Source: Bacilli bacterium (GTDB taxonomy: Bacteria > Bacillota_I > Bacilli_A > RF39 > UBA660). Taken from it: a stretch of DNA of 23,862 nt. The stretch is taken from positions 1 through 23,862 of the forward strand of contig CAADST010000154.1 in NCBI GenBank assembly GCA_900751815.1, read 5' to 3'. The number at the start of each line of letters is the position of its first letter. The first letter of the stretch is position 1. The notes below the pieces were generated by a model. The model was not told the origin of the DNA, made no database searches, and saw nothing but the letters and a program-made list of their open reading frames with translations. Below are positions 1 to 7,890 of the stretch, one piece after another. The position numbers and the translations under genes are program-made.

Positions 1-282
1 CCACCCAAGAGCTTCCGCAAATAACCCTTGAGATAAATTTAGTGACTCTCTTATTTCTTTTAATTTTTCAAAACTTAAACCAAATAAATTTAAATAAGCA
101 ACATTTATATCATGTACAAACACATCATAATCATCAAAATCATATTCAGTTTCACATATTGGACAAGTAAAAACTCTTTCATCAATCACAACATTTTGAC
201 CATGAATATTATGATTAGTTTTTTCAACCCTTACTTCCACCATTACATCTTTATCACATTCAAAACAATACATTTTTTCCAT
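1..282 (-). CDS. YgiT/MqsA-type zinc-finger + HTH antitoxin (3' end outside window)
   Basis: This is the first 94 codons of a gene that runs off the left edge. ATG at 282 follows AGGAAAGGA with a 9-nt gap. The protein opens with two CxxC pairs (C6/C9 and C40/C43), the zinc-ribbon pattern of YgiT/MqsA-type antitoxins. Residues about 73-94 start a helix-turn-helix (ESLNLSQGLFAEALGW). In this family the zinc ribbon binds the cognate toxin and the HTH represses the operon. A SocA-like domain could follow beyond the window. It lies just downstream of an MqsR-like toxin remnant whose restored stop (299-301) overlaps this gene's Shine-Dalgarno, so the two were translationally coupled. Toxin-then-antitoxin order matches mqsRA. 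The antitoxin appears intact as far as it can be read. The family call is secure; the exact subfamily is not. Confidence 0.75.
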   Translation of the reverse strand, partial: MEKMYCFECDKDVMVEVRVEKTNHNIHGQNVVIDERVFTCPICETEYDFDDYDVFVHDINVAYLNLFGLSFEKLKEIRESLNLSQGLFAEALGW

Positions 283-298
283 ATTATCAAATCCTTTC

Positions 299-652
299 CT
301 AACTATAATTACTTTCGTGAAATGACAAACATACCACTTTATTTCTATATGTTATATACATTCTTACCATTAATCATTTTTAAAAACACATACATCTCTG
401 TATTATAATCCCTAGAAACATCATAATCAAAACTTACACTAATACAATCTTGCACATTGAGATCCATTACATGTTTCCATATTTCTTTTTCTTTAAATAT
501 ACCTATTTCGGCAAGAGCTTGTCTAGCAGTTAATATTCTACCATTTAAATTAATTTTTCTGTTTTTAATAAACAATACATTTTCCTCTCCACTTCTTTTT
601 TACATAATTTCAAAAAAGCCTCTGCTGCATTTTTATCCAATGTTGATAACAT
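299..652 (-). pseudogene. MqsR-like toxin gene broken by two compensating indels
   Basis: ATG at 652 has a strong Shine-Dalgarno (AAAGGAGG) and opens MLSTLDKNAAEAFLKLCKK, but that frame stops after 35 codons. The next frame carries NGRILTARQALAEIGIF... to GKNVYNI and stops at 345. The original frame then resumes as YRNKVVCLSFHESNYS and stops at 299. One extra A in the A6 run after LC, plus one extra TA in the TATATA run at VY, would join all three pieces into about 118 residues. The rebuilt protein has MqsR-like signs: a helical ALAEIG segment, EMYVFLKMINGKNVYI and a C-terminal SFHE strand. MqsR is an mRNA interferase related to RelE. The total of the two indels is three bases, so start and end share one frame. 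This is either real decay or homopolymer sequencing error; the family call is inference. Confidence 0.65.
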
Positions 653-682
653 AAATCCTCCTTTACATCCTTCAGTTAATTA

Positions 683-720
683 ATTATAACAAAATTTTAT
701 ATTGGTGTCGATTGTCACCA
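683..720 (-). promoter_or_regulatory. Toxin-antitoxin promoter with overlapping palindromic operator
   Basis: Read on the minus strand, TCGACA (706-711) and TATAAT (683-688) are separated by exactly 17 bp, about 30 nt before the toxin ATG. The -35 sits inside the imperfect palindrome TGGTGTCGATTGTCACCA (703-720), with 5-bp perfect outer arms and 7 of 9 pairs matching. A palindrome over the -35 is the layout expected for autorepression by an HTH antitoxin. That role is inference. Confidence 0.65.
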
Positions 721-739
721 TTAAGTTTTTAAACCAACA

Positions 740-769
740 TTAAAAGGCAACCGATTGATTGCCTTTTAA
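740..769 (-). terminator. Intrinsic terminator after the GIY-YIG gene
   Basis: An 11-bp perfect stem (TTAAAAGGCAA / TTGCCTTTTAA) encloses an 8-nt loop (751-758) just past the stop codon at 782. The T-rich 3' arm acts as the U tract on the minus strand. Confidence 0.75.
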
Positions 770-781
770 TATAATATTTAA

Positions 782-1633
782 TTATGATGCCATCATAGTG
801 GTAATTACTATAAATGTAATAATTACAACTACAGGTATTATAATTATTGTTAAAATCATTATGAGATATTCTTGTTTTTGATTTTTTAAATATTCTTTAT
901 ACCAAACTTCTACTTCCGTTTTTTTAGCAAAGTATCTATTACCTTTTTTATATAGCGGCAAATTATTATAAACATACAAATTTATCACTTTATTTCTACT
1001 ACATTGAAGCATTTTCATTAAATCAATCATAGTTAATTCTTCGTCCTCTACATATTCTTTTCTATTAATATATGCAGTAGTTAAGCTATCTAGCTTACCT
1101 CCAATTGTTCTATTTAAAAGATATTTATTAGGAAAATCCCCAATAAATCTATCTTCATCATTAAACAGAACATCTGTTTTATAAACAAATATTCTTGTAG
1201 TATCTAAAGGCAAAAAACTATCTATTGATAATTTAGAAGTTTCAACATTACCAAATATCAAGCGTTCAAAAGGCATTTTTTTCCGCCAATGAGAAACAAT
1301 TCTATCCTTAATATTTCTAGATGTTCCAATATATATTTGACAATAGTCATCTAAAACTATAATATAATATCCAGAATAATTACAATTATTTAAATCTTTT
1401 ATTTCAATAAATTGTGGATACTTTCTTAAAAAATCTCTCAAACATTGATTAAAATCATATTTATCTAAGCTTTTAAAACGATTTAGATTAATATCAAAAT
1501 TTTTTTTACAATTTTTATAATGTTCTAATTTACTAGAATCATTTTCAATTTCTTCCAATGAAATATTAATATAATTAGAACTATTTAGTTTAACTTCTTT
1601 ATATCTTGATATATCAATATTAAAATGCAACAT
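782..1633 (-). CDS. GIY-YIG nuclease-like + helix-turn-helix protein with C-terminal membrane anchor
   Basis: The 283-residue protein starts at ATG 1633 (GGAG, 7-nt gap); a TTG one codon upstream is less likely. After about 85 residues of unassigned N-terminus comes a GIY-YIG-like fold: GYY (88-90), YIG (101-103), Arg111 and His115 in DRIVSH, and an acidic residue near 160 followed by PNKYLLN, so the usual active-site residues seem present. Residues about 199-248 (LTMIDLMKMLQCSRNKVINL...) look like an excisionase/MerR-type helix-turn-helix. Residues about 256-279 are a strongly hydrophobic segment close to the C-terminus, predicting a tail-anchored protein facing the cytoplasm. It starts 45 bp after the ATPase stop, with no convincing promoter between, so readthrough is possible. 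GIY-YIG domains cut DNA, but this architecture is not one I recognise and its target is unknown. Confidence 0.65.
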   Translation of the reverse strand: MLHFNIDISRYKEVKLNSSNYINISLEEIENDSSKLEHYKNCKKNFDINLNRFKSLDKYDFNQCLRDFLRKYPQFIEIKDLNNCNYSGYYIIVLDDYCQIYIGTSRNIKDRIVSHWRKKMPFERLIFGNVETSKLSIDSFLPLDTTRIFVYKTDVLFNDEDRFIGDFPNKYLLNRTIGGKLDSLTTAYINRKEYVEDEELTMIDLMKMLQCSRNKVINLYVYNNLPLYKKGNRYFAKKTEVEVWYKEYLKNQKQEYLIMILTIIIIPVVVIITFIVITTMMAS

Positions 1634-1678
1634 CAAAAAACTCCTTTTCTAAAAACATAACTCGCTTGACTATAAAAT

Positions 1679-4297
1679 TTATTCATCTTTAAAAACCTTA
1701 GTTATAATTGGTTTTAATAACTCTAAAACTATAAAGGCAATTAAATTAACTAGTATTACAAATATAAATTGTGACATATTTATAATTTCTAAACCAAATA
1801 ATTTACCGGCTGGTGTAAAGAACACAATAATTTGAATCACAAATAATACTAATATTCCTAAATTTAGATACTTATTAGAAAATATACCTTTTTCTATTAT
1901 TGGTCTTTTTAAACTCCGACAATTATAAGCAAAGACAAATTCATTTAACACAATACTAAATAATGCCATTGTCTGAGCAATACCTTCTCCCATATTTTCA
2001 AATAAGAAATATACTAAAATACTAATACCAGCTTCTAAAATGACTGAAATTATCAAGAATGCCATAAAAAACGGTGTAAATATTCTTTTGTTTAACCCAT
2101 GCGGTTTTTCTTTCATAATATTTTTGGTTGGACCTTCAAAAGCTAAAGCAATTGATGGAATAGTATCAGCCACCAAATCGATATATAAAACATGGATTGC
2201 ACTAATTATATTACTTCCCATAAACATACCTAGTAAAATAATTACAATTTCTGTAAAATTACTTGATAAATTATATAACACATTAGTTATAACATTATTA
2301 TATATTCTTCTACCATTTTCAATTGCAGTAGTAATAGTATTATAAGAATCATCGAGCAAAATAATATCAGCTACATTTTTAGTAACATCTGTGCCACTCT
2401 TACCCATGCCAATTCCCACATTAGCTAGTTTCATTGCGGGAGCATCATTTACCCCGTCCCCCGTCATTGCCACAACTTTTTTTCGTCTTTGCAAAGCTTT
2501 AACAATTTGGAGTTTATTCTCAGGACTTACTCTGGCAAATACCGAATATTTGCTAATACATTCAGCTAGTTCTGATTTTTTCATATTTTTAAGAGCAGTA
2601 GCATTAATTCCTTCGTCATCACTAGTAATAATTCCAACTTCCCTTCCTATAGCAAGAGCAGTTTCTAGATTATCACCTGTAAGCATTATTGGTCTAATAC
2701 CTGCTTCTCTGCAAGTTTTAATAGCTTCTTTAACATTTTTTCTTGCAGGATCTTTAAGACCAACTAATCCCACTAGAATTAAATCATTTTCTTCTTTAAA
2801 ATAATCTTCTTCTTTTGTATGTTTTTCTTTAATCTCTTTATAAGCAAAAGCAAGTACTTTTAATGCTTCATGAGAATACTCTTTTTCAATATCTAAATAA
2901 TTATTTTTTACTTCTTTAGTTAGTTTTGTTTTTTTACCATTAACTAAAACATATTTACATCTTTTAATTAAATTTTCTAAACTTCCTTTAGTATAAATAT
3001 AATTTTTCTTATTATTTTCATAAATTACACTCATTAATTTTCGATCAGAATCAAAAGGTAGTTCGAGTTTTTCTATTTTACTTTTTCTTAAATCTTCAAC
3101 ATTTATTTTCTCTTTTAATAAATAATTAGCTAAAGCAACTTCAACACTATCCCCGAAAAATTCTTTATCATCGAGTACTGCATTATTACACAAAGCCATA
3201 ATATCAATTAATTCTGGATTATTTTTAATATCCCGCAAATTAATAATATTATTATTTGTATATATTTTAATAACTTCCATTTTATTAGTAGTAAGTGTTC
3301 CTGTTTTATCAGTACAAATTACTTCTGTAGCTCCAAGAGTTTCAATAGCTGCTAAATTTCTTACAATTGATTTTTTACGAGCCATTTCACTAACCCCAAT
3401 AGATAATGTAGCAGTTATAGCTATTGGTAAACACTCTGGAACGCTCGCAACAATCATCGAAATTGCTAACATAAATACATTTAGTAAGGTATAATCCATA
3501 ATAATACCATAACACATAACAAATGCTACTAAAAAGGCTGCAATACCAGAAATAAATGTAGATATTTTCTTAATTTTTACTTGTAATGGTGTAATTGGTT
3601 CAACTGATGTATCAATACTAGCAGCAATTTTACCAAGTTCCGTATCCATACCAATATCAACAACTATCGCTTCAATCTTACCTGCTGTAACAACTGTTCC
3701 AGAATAAATCATATTTTTGCATTCCGAAATAGTCAAATCGCCTTTTAATACTTCATCAATTTTTTCAACATTTAAACTTTCTCCAGTTAATATTGCCTCA
3801 TCACATTTCGCAAAATGACTCTCAATAACTCTAGCATCAGCAGGAACTTTATCTCCCGCTTCCAAAATTATATAATCGCCTTCAACTAAATCTTCAGAAT
3901 TAATTTCTTCTATCTTGCCATCTCTTTTAACAGTTGTATGTTCTGATGAATAATTTTTTAACTTCTCAATCGCATCTTCAGCTTTCGATTCTTGAAAATA
4001 ACCCATTAAACAATTAACTAAAGTTGTACCTAATATTACAATTGGTTCTAAAAAATCTCCATCAGTAAATATCGCATAAAACAAAGACATTAAACCCACA
4101 ACTAATAAAAGAATAATCATTACATTTTTAAATTGTTTTAAAAATATACTTAACTTACTCTTTTTATTTTTTTCAATTAAAACATTTTTGCCTTGGATTC
4201 CTTGTCTTCTTCTAGCTTCTTTACTACTTAATCCATCCATACTTGTTTTATATTCATTTAATACTTCATTCTTAGTTTTTAAATAAGCATCATTCAC
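1679..4297 (-). CDS. P2-type cation-transporting ATPase, probably Ca2+-exporting
   Basis: A full-length 872-residue P2 ATPase. GTG 4297 is the best start because AGAGGTG lies 6 nt before it; another GTG at 4306 falls within that site. Visible in order: an N-terminal cation ATPase domain, two membrane helices, TGES (171-174) of the actuator domain, the M4 motif VPECLP (286-291), the phosphorylation motif CTDKTGTLT with Asp330, the hinge motif TGDGVNDAP, and a C-terminal six-helix domain. M6 reads YIDLVADTIPSIAL, with two Asp residues at the ion-site positions. These features fit SERCA/PMCA-like calcium pumps; Na+ or Mn2+ cannot be excluded. PECLP is odd: the family almost always has PEGLP. The gene has its own promoter and is separated by a terminator from the His/Cys-rich gene upstream. 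Confidence 0.88.
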   Translation of the reverse strand: MNDAYLKTKNEVLNEYKTSMDGLSSKEARRRQGIQGKNVLIEKNKKSKLSIFLKQFKNVMIILLLVVGLMSLFYAIFTDGDFLEPIVILGTTLVNCLMGYFQESKAEDAIEKLKNYSSEHTTVKRDGKIEEINSEDLVEGDYIILEAGDKVPADARVIESHFAKCDEAILTGESLNVEKIDEVLKGDLTISECKNMIYSGTVVTAGKIEAIVVDIGMDTELGKIAASIDTSVEPITPLQVKIKKISTFISGIAAFLVAFVMCYGIIMDYTLLNVFMLAISMIVASVPECLPIAITATLSIGVSEMARKKSIVRNLAAIETLGATEVICTDKTGTLTTNKMEVIKIYTNNNIINLRDIKNNPELIDIMALCNNAVLDDKEFFGDSVEVALANYLLKEKINVEDLRKSKIEKLELPFDSDRKLMSVIYENNKKNYIYTKGSLENLIKRCKYVLVNGKKTKLTKEVKNNYLDIEKEYSHEALKVLAFAYKEIKEKHTKEEDYFKEENDLILVGLVGLKDPARKNVKEAIKTCREAGIRPIMLTGDNLETALAIGREVGIITSDDEGINATALKNMKKSELAECISKYSVFARVSPENKLQIVKALQRRKKVVAMTGDGVNDAPAMKLANVGIGMGKSGTDVTKNVADIILLDDSYNTITTAIENGRRIYNNVITNVLYNLSSNFTEIVIILLGMFMGSNIISAIHVLYIDLVADTIPSIALAFEGPTKNIMKEKPHGLNKRIFTPFFMAFLIISVILEAGISILVYFLFENMGEGIAQTMALFSIVLNEFVFAYNCRSLKRPIIEKGIFSNKYLNLGILVLFVIQIIVFFTPAGKLFGLEIINMSQFIFVILVNLIAFIVLELLKPIITKVFKDE

Positions 4298-4313
4298 TAG
4301 TATCACCTCTACT

Positions 4314-4342
4314 ATAGTATCAAAATTAAGAAATTAATTCAA
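4314..4342 (-). promoter_or_regulatory. Promoter of the P-type ATPase gene
   Basis: On the minus strand TTGAAT (4337-4342) and TACTAT (4314-4319) are 17 bp apart. The predicted start of transcription is only about 10-15 nt before the GTG start, giving a very short leader made up mostly of the ribosome binding site. No operator is evident. Confidence 0.65.
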
Positions 4343-4343
4343 G

Positions 4344-4368
4344 AAAAAAACTACAATTAAGTAGTTTT
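4344..4368 (-). terminator. Terminator of the dockerin/cohesin operon
   Basis: An 8-bp stem (AAAACTAC / GTAGTTTT, 6-nt loop), followed on the minus strand by an unbroken T run, overlaps the stop codon of the small His/Cys-rich gene. Confidence 0.8.
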
Positions 4369-4612
4369 AATGATGTCCATGACGATGATGATTATGGTGA
4401 TAATTTACTTCAACACATTGATTAGAACAATTATCACATACACCATCATTATTTTCATCAATATAATTAGAACAATTATGTTTTACTAAATTATTATCAT
4501 AACAATTCGAACAATTATAGTCATTATTATGATGAGCATAAGCCTTTACACTTGCTATACCCACTAGAGAAATTACCCCAACAATTAAAACAATAGTTAT
4601 TATTTTTTTCAA
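4367..4612 (-). CDS. Small secreted His/Cys-rich putative metal-binding protein
   Basis: An 81-residue protein with TTG start at 4612, 4 nt after the stop of the cohesin-like gene, using the AAAGGA in that gene's tail. Residues 1-25 are a signal peptide (hydrophobic core, likely cleavage near KAYA). The mature part has six Cys, mostly in CxxC-like pairs (CSNC, CDNC), an acidic loop DENNDGVC like a short EF-hand, and a C-terminus of NYHHNHHRHGHH. These suggest binding of zinc, copper, nickel or calcium outside the cell. It closes the dockerin/cohesin operon and a terminator follows. The next gene is a cation ATPase, but that has its own promoter. I do not recognise a named family; function unknown. 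Confidence 0.75.
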   Translation of the reverse strand: MKKIITIVLIVGVISLVGIASVKAYAHHNNDYNCSNCYDNNLVKHNCSNYIDENNDGVCDNCSNQCVEVNYHHNHHRHGHH

Positions 4613-4616
4613 AATA

Positions 4617-6065
4617 TCATTTTCCTTTCTTTTTGTTTTTCTTCTTCTTTTTATTATCTACATTATCATAAACTATTGGTTGTTGTTTTGTCTTATCCTC
4701 TTCAATTACTTGTTCTTTTTTCTTTTCTTCCTTAATTTCTTTTATATCATCTTTCTTTTCTGCTAACTTTTCTTTATTTTTACTCTTATGTTTCTTTTTA
4801 CCTTTTAAAGCACATATTAATATAATAAACATTAAAACAAATAAACCAATAAAACCAAATATAATATAAGTATATAAATTTATTTTTTCATTTAAAACAT
4901 TAATCATTTCATCATCATATTTTATAGCAGTTTGATCATTTTTATCGTATTTAAAGAATCCTTCTTCTCCCGTTTCTACATTAATACCATAAATAATAGC
5001 AAATCTAGAATCATCATTAACATAAAAGGATTTAACTTCTATATCATTAATAGTTATTGTTCCACTTTTATATCCATCTAAAACTTTATCAGTATTAATA
5101 GGATATATAGTTAAATTACTCAACTTAAGTTCATTATAAATCTCATAAGTATTATCTTCTTCATTATATATATAAAGATTTATATTACCACTACTATCCT
5201 TTAGTCCTACCAAAGTAAAACCAGTAAGTTCACTAGTATATGCCGGTATTTCAAAATCATTAATATTTACTGTTGTCTCTTGATAAGCATTGGGAACTGG
5301 CAAATATTCTTTTATTTTAACAACTGTTAAAGTCTCATCTCCAATTGTTACATTTATAGGATTGGCATCCTTAACTTCAACTGTTAAATTATAAGTTTTT
5401 TCACTGCCATTTTCAGCTCTTACAACAATTTGAAAAGTATTAGTTCCTTGAGTTACTGTTTGTGTACCTGCTCCAGTTACACTTGCAGCACTATCATTTT
5501 CTTCAGCATTAATAGTTATTTCTGTTGTATTTTCAGGTACAACTACACTATATTCTGTTACATCTTTATCAAATGCCGGAGTTATTTCAAACCCTTCAAC
5601 CGATAAACTTTTTAAATCGTTATCTTTTGAATATGATGCTTCTAACTCTTCTTGAGTCATAATTCTTACTGTTTTAGTTCCAGCACTTATATCCATAGCA
5701 CTCATATCTTCATAAGCATATGCCGAATAACTACTCATACTAAGTCTAGTACTACCACTTTTTAGAGCTCTAAATCTAAATGTATAACTTTTGCTTGTAG
5801 TACCAGAAGAAGAGTTAACCATACTTACTCCGCCGCCTTCACTATTAGTACTAATAAGTTCTAAATAACTACGGTCATAATTTAAATCCATATCCCAACT
5901 ACCAATTGGTGTTGAACTTGACAGTGTTACTGTAATAGATACGGTATTACCCACAACAGCACTAGATGTTCCAGTAATTCTAATACTTCCCGATGCGGCA
6001 TTAACACTAATAGGAAAAACTACTAAACAAATTAAACTAATTATTATTGATGCAAAATGTTTCAA
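4617..6065 (-). CDS. Membrane-anchored protein with cohesin-like and cadherin-like domains
   Basis: A 482-residue surface protein; TTG start at 6065, 8 nt after AAGGAGG. A signal peptide (1-23) precedes a cohesin-like beta-sandwich (about 25-136; GNTVSITVTLSSSTPIGSWD begins it, and YDRSYLELIS matches the usual second strand). A cadherin-like beta-sandwich repeat follows (149-231; LKSLSVEGFEITPAFDKDVT at its start). Residues about 232-395 are unassigned. A transmembrane helix (about 397-420) and a 62-residue, very Lys/Glu-rich cytoplasmic tail end the protein. Cohesin domains bind dockerins, and the gene just upstream (16-bp gap) encodes a dockerin-tailed glucosaminidase, so this is probably the cell-surface receptor for that enzyme. 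No LPXTG motif is seen. The cohesin call is by pattern and is the main uncertainty. Confidence 0.75.
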   Translation of the reverse strand: MKHFASIIISLICLVVFPISVNAASGSIRITGTSSAVVGNTVSITVTLSSSTPIGSWDMDLNYDRSYLELISTNSEGGGVSMVNSSSGTTSKSYTFRFRALKSGSTRLSMSSYSAYAYEDMSAMDISAGTKTVRIMTQEELEASYSKDNDLKSLSVEGFEITPAFDKDVTEYSVVVPENTTEITINAEENDSAASVTGAGTQTVTQGTNTFQIVVRAENGSEKTYNLTVEVKDANPINVTIGDETLTVVKIKEYLPVPNAYQETTVNINDFEIPAYTSELTGFTLVGLKDSSGNINLYIYNEEDNTYEIYNELKLSNLTIYPINTDKVLDGYKSGTITINDIEVKSFYVNDDSRFAIIYGINVETGEEGFFKYDKNDQTAIKYDDEMINVLNEKINLYTYIIFGFIGLFVLMFIILICALKGKKKHKSKNKEKLAEKKDDIKEIKEEKKKEQVIEEDKTKQQPIVYDNVDNKKKKKNKKKGK

Positions 6066-6081
6066 TATTTAAACCTCCTTT

Positions 6082-7815
6082 TTATTGAACAATTTCATAT
6101 GTACCTAAGATATCTTTTTGTATTTGTAATAAATCTAGGGCATTAATTACTCCATCACCAGAAGTATCACCCGCAATAGCATATACATCTGTTAAACTAT
6201 ATGTTCCTAAGATATATTTTTGTACTTGTAATAAATCTAAGGCATTAATTACTCCATCACCAGAAGTATCACCTTTAATAGCAATCTTTAAAGTTTCACT
6301 TCCATATGCATTATTTATTCTTATTTGCATTCCTGTTGCAACTGTTCCTGATTGAATCTCATTACCATTACTATCCATAATAACTACCGTATTATAACCA
6401 GACACTGATTCAACTGCACCTTTAATTGTATTAATATCACTTCCCACACTAACTCCGGTCATATGTCCACTTTGATATTTATAACCACTAGATGTTACAA
6501 TTGTACTTATTGGCAATGTACTAAGTGATGTATCTGGTTCTTCTCCAGTGGCTCCATTATTACTATTAGTAATAGTAGCATCCATATTATTAAACACTGG
6601 TATATAAAATACATAACCTTGATCTAAAATTCCTGATTCACTATATGATTTGTAGGTTGTACTCGATTCACTTGAAGGTGCTGCAATATTTGTTTGATAT
6701 TGATGAGTAAATTGTGAACTCATATTCGTTGGCACTAAATTAAATTTTTGTAAATAAGTAGTATATTGTCCGGCATTAACATAACTAGAAGCTATAAAAC
6801 TAGCACCACCGCTAAGGGCTGCATTTAATCCATACCAATTATGATCTTTAGCATATATTAATCCACAAACAGTTGCTCCATTAGTTGTAGCACATTCATC
6901 ACTTACTCCATAATTATAAAAATTATAATAACCTTCATATCCCGGATAAATTCCACTATACAAATTATATAAACTAGTTGAAGAGCCTAATTCTTGTAAA
7001 ATTCTTGCTGCCAAAAATGTTGGTGAAACATCAAGTGATGATCCAACTTCATCCATAATTGTACTTAAATTATTTCCTAAATTCATATGATAAGTATAAA
7101 ATGCTGCTCCATCTAGTATTGCTCTAATACTTTCTGGATAATATGCTCTTATAGAATCAGAATATTTTAAATATTCAAATTGGAAAATATATCTATCTGA
7201 TAAAAAATTACGAGGATCCATATAATATGCCACCGCCGTTTGACTAGCATTTTTCCAAGAACTATCCCAACCATATTGATTAGTACAAGATCTATCCATA
7301 TATTCTTCATTACTGGTTTGCAAATAACTTTTACCACACGAACTTTCTCTTTGTACGGCATAACTCCAATCTAAGTTAGTTTGAATAGCTACAAATTGCC
7401 AATTAGGGTGTCTTTCCTTTAAAGCACATAAACCTCCCCAATAACTTGATGGAAATCCTAAATTACTCATTTCTATTTCACAAGTTGTAGATGGTGCCAC
7501 ATCATCAGTACTATGACTTCTAACTACATCAACATGATCTCCACATACATAAGCAGTACCCCCATTATAATAAATTTGATACCAATCACTATTACAATCA
7601 TAATGATTATTGGTATCTTGATAAGTTCTATCTTCCACTAGCAAATAATATGAACCAATCAAACCATTTGCTAATTTAGTATTCTGAGTTCCTGGTCCTG
7701 TTCTAATATTACATGTAGAATTAATATAAGCATGAGCAGTCGTAGCTGCATTTGCATCAGCTAAAAATATAAACATAACTAAAAAACTAAATAATATATA
7801 TTCAACTTTTTTCAT
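6082..7815 (-). CDS. Secreted SH3-glucosaminidase (GH73-like) with C-terminal type I dockerin
   Basis: A 577-residue exported peptidoglycan hydrolase; ATG 7815 follows AAGGAG. Order: signal peptide (1-23, ending ANA); bacterial SH3 domain (about 25-98, NIRTGPGTQNTKL); a linker of the type seen before clostridial glucosaminidases (GFPSSYWGGLCALKERHPNW, 120-139); a glucosaminidase domain with candidate catalytic Glu275 in FLAARILQELGSS; a spacer; and two dockerin repeats at 515-548 and 549-577. Each repeat reads GDTSGDGVINALDLLQ, with calcium ligands Asp516, Ser518, Asp520, Asp527 and their counterparts 34 residues on. The enzyme should cleave between GlcNAc and MurNAc in peptidoglycan. The next gene encodes a membrane-bound cohesin-like protein, its likely partner. 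The promoter is strong and a WalR-like box lies upstream. It is the first gene of a three-gene operon. Confidence 0.85.
   Translation of the reverse strand: MKKVEYILFSFLVMFIFLADANAATTAHAYINSTCNIRTGPGTQNTKLANGLIGSYYLLVEDRTYQDTNNHYDCNSDWYQIYYNGGTAYVCGDHVDVVRSHSTDDVAPSTTCEIEMSNLGFPSSYWGGLCALKERHPNWQFVAIQTNLDWSYAVQRESSCGKSYLQTSNEEYMDRSCTNQYGWDSSWKNASQTAVAYYMDPRNFLSDRYIFQFEYLKYSDSIRAYYPESIRAILDGAAFYTYHMNLGNNLSTIMDEVGSSLDVSPTFLAARILQELGSSTSLYNLYSGIYPGYEGYYNFYNYGVSDECATTNGATVCGLIYAKDHNWYGLNAALSGGASFIASSYVNAGQYTTYLQKFNLVPTNMSSQFTHQYQTNIAAPSSESSTTYKSYSESGILDQGYVFYIPVFNNMDATITNSNNGATGEEPDTSLSTLPISTIVTSSGYKYQSGHMTGVSVGSDINTIKGAVESVSGYNTVVIMDSNGNEIQSGTVATGMQIRINNAYGSETLKIAIKGDTSGDGVINALDLLQVQKYILGTYSLTDVYAIAGDTSGDGVINALDLLQIQKDILGTYEIVQ
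6097..6273 (-). repeat. Tandem dockerin-encoding DNA repeat (102-bp period)
   Basis: Two nearly identical stretches of about 75 bp (6097-6171 and 6199-6273) encode the two dockerin repeats. They differ at only a handful of bases, so the duplication is recent or kept uniform by gene conversion. Confidence 0.85.
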
Positions 7816-7844
7816 GCTATTCTCCTTACATTAGACTCATAATA

Positions 7845-7873
7845 ATTATAACATTTTCATGCTCTTTCGACAA
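7845..7873 (-). promoter_or_regulatory. Promoter of the dockerin/cohesin operon
   Basis: On the minus strand TTGTCG (7868-7873) and a perfect TATAAT (7845-7850) are 17 bp apart, about 30 nt before the ATG at 7815. The WalR-like box begins 18 bp upstream of the -35. Confidence 0.75.
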
Positions 7874-7890
7874 ATTTTTACAAAAATTCT

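Noticed and set aside
112..408. Plus-strand frame of 98 codons rich in Phe, Ile and Tyr
   Set aside because: It is the complement of the antitoxin gene and toxin remnant, has no ribosome site, and its composition is that of antisense AT-rich coding DNA.
2391..2804. Plus-strand frame of 137 codons
   Set aside because: Opposite strand of the ATPase phosphorylation/nucleotide-binding region, which is unambiguous; no ribosome site.
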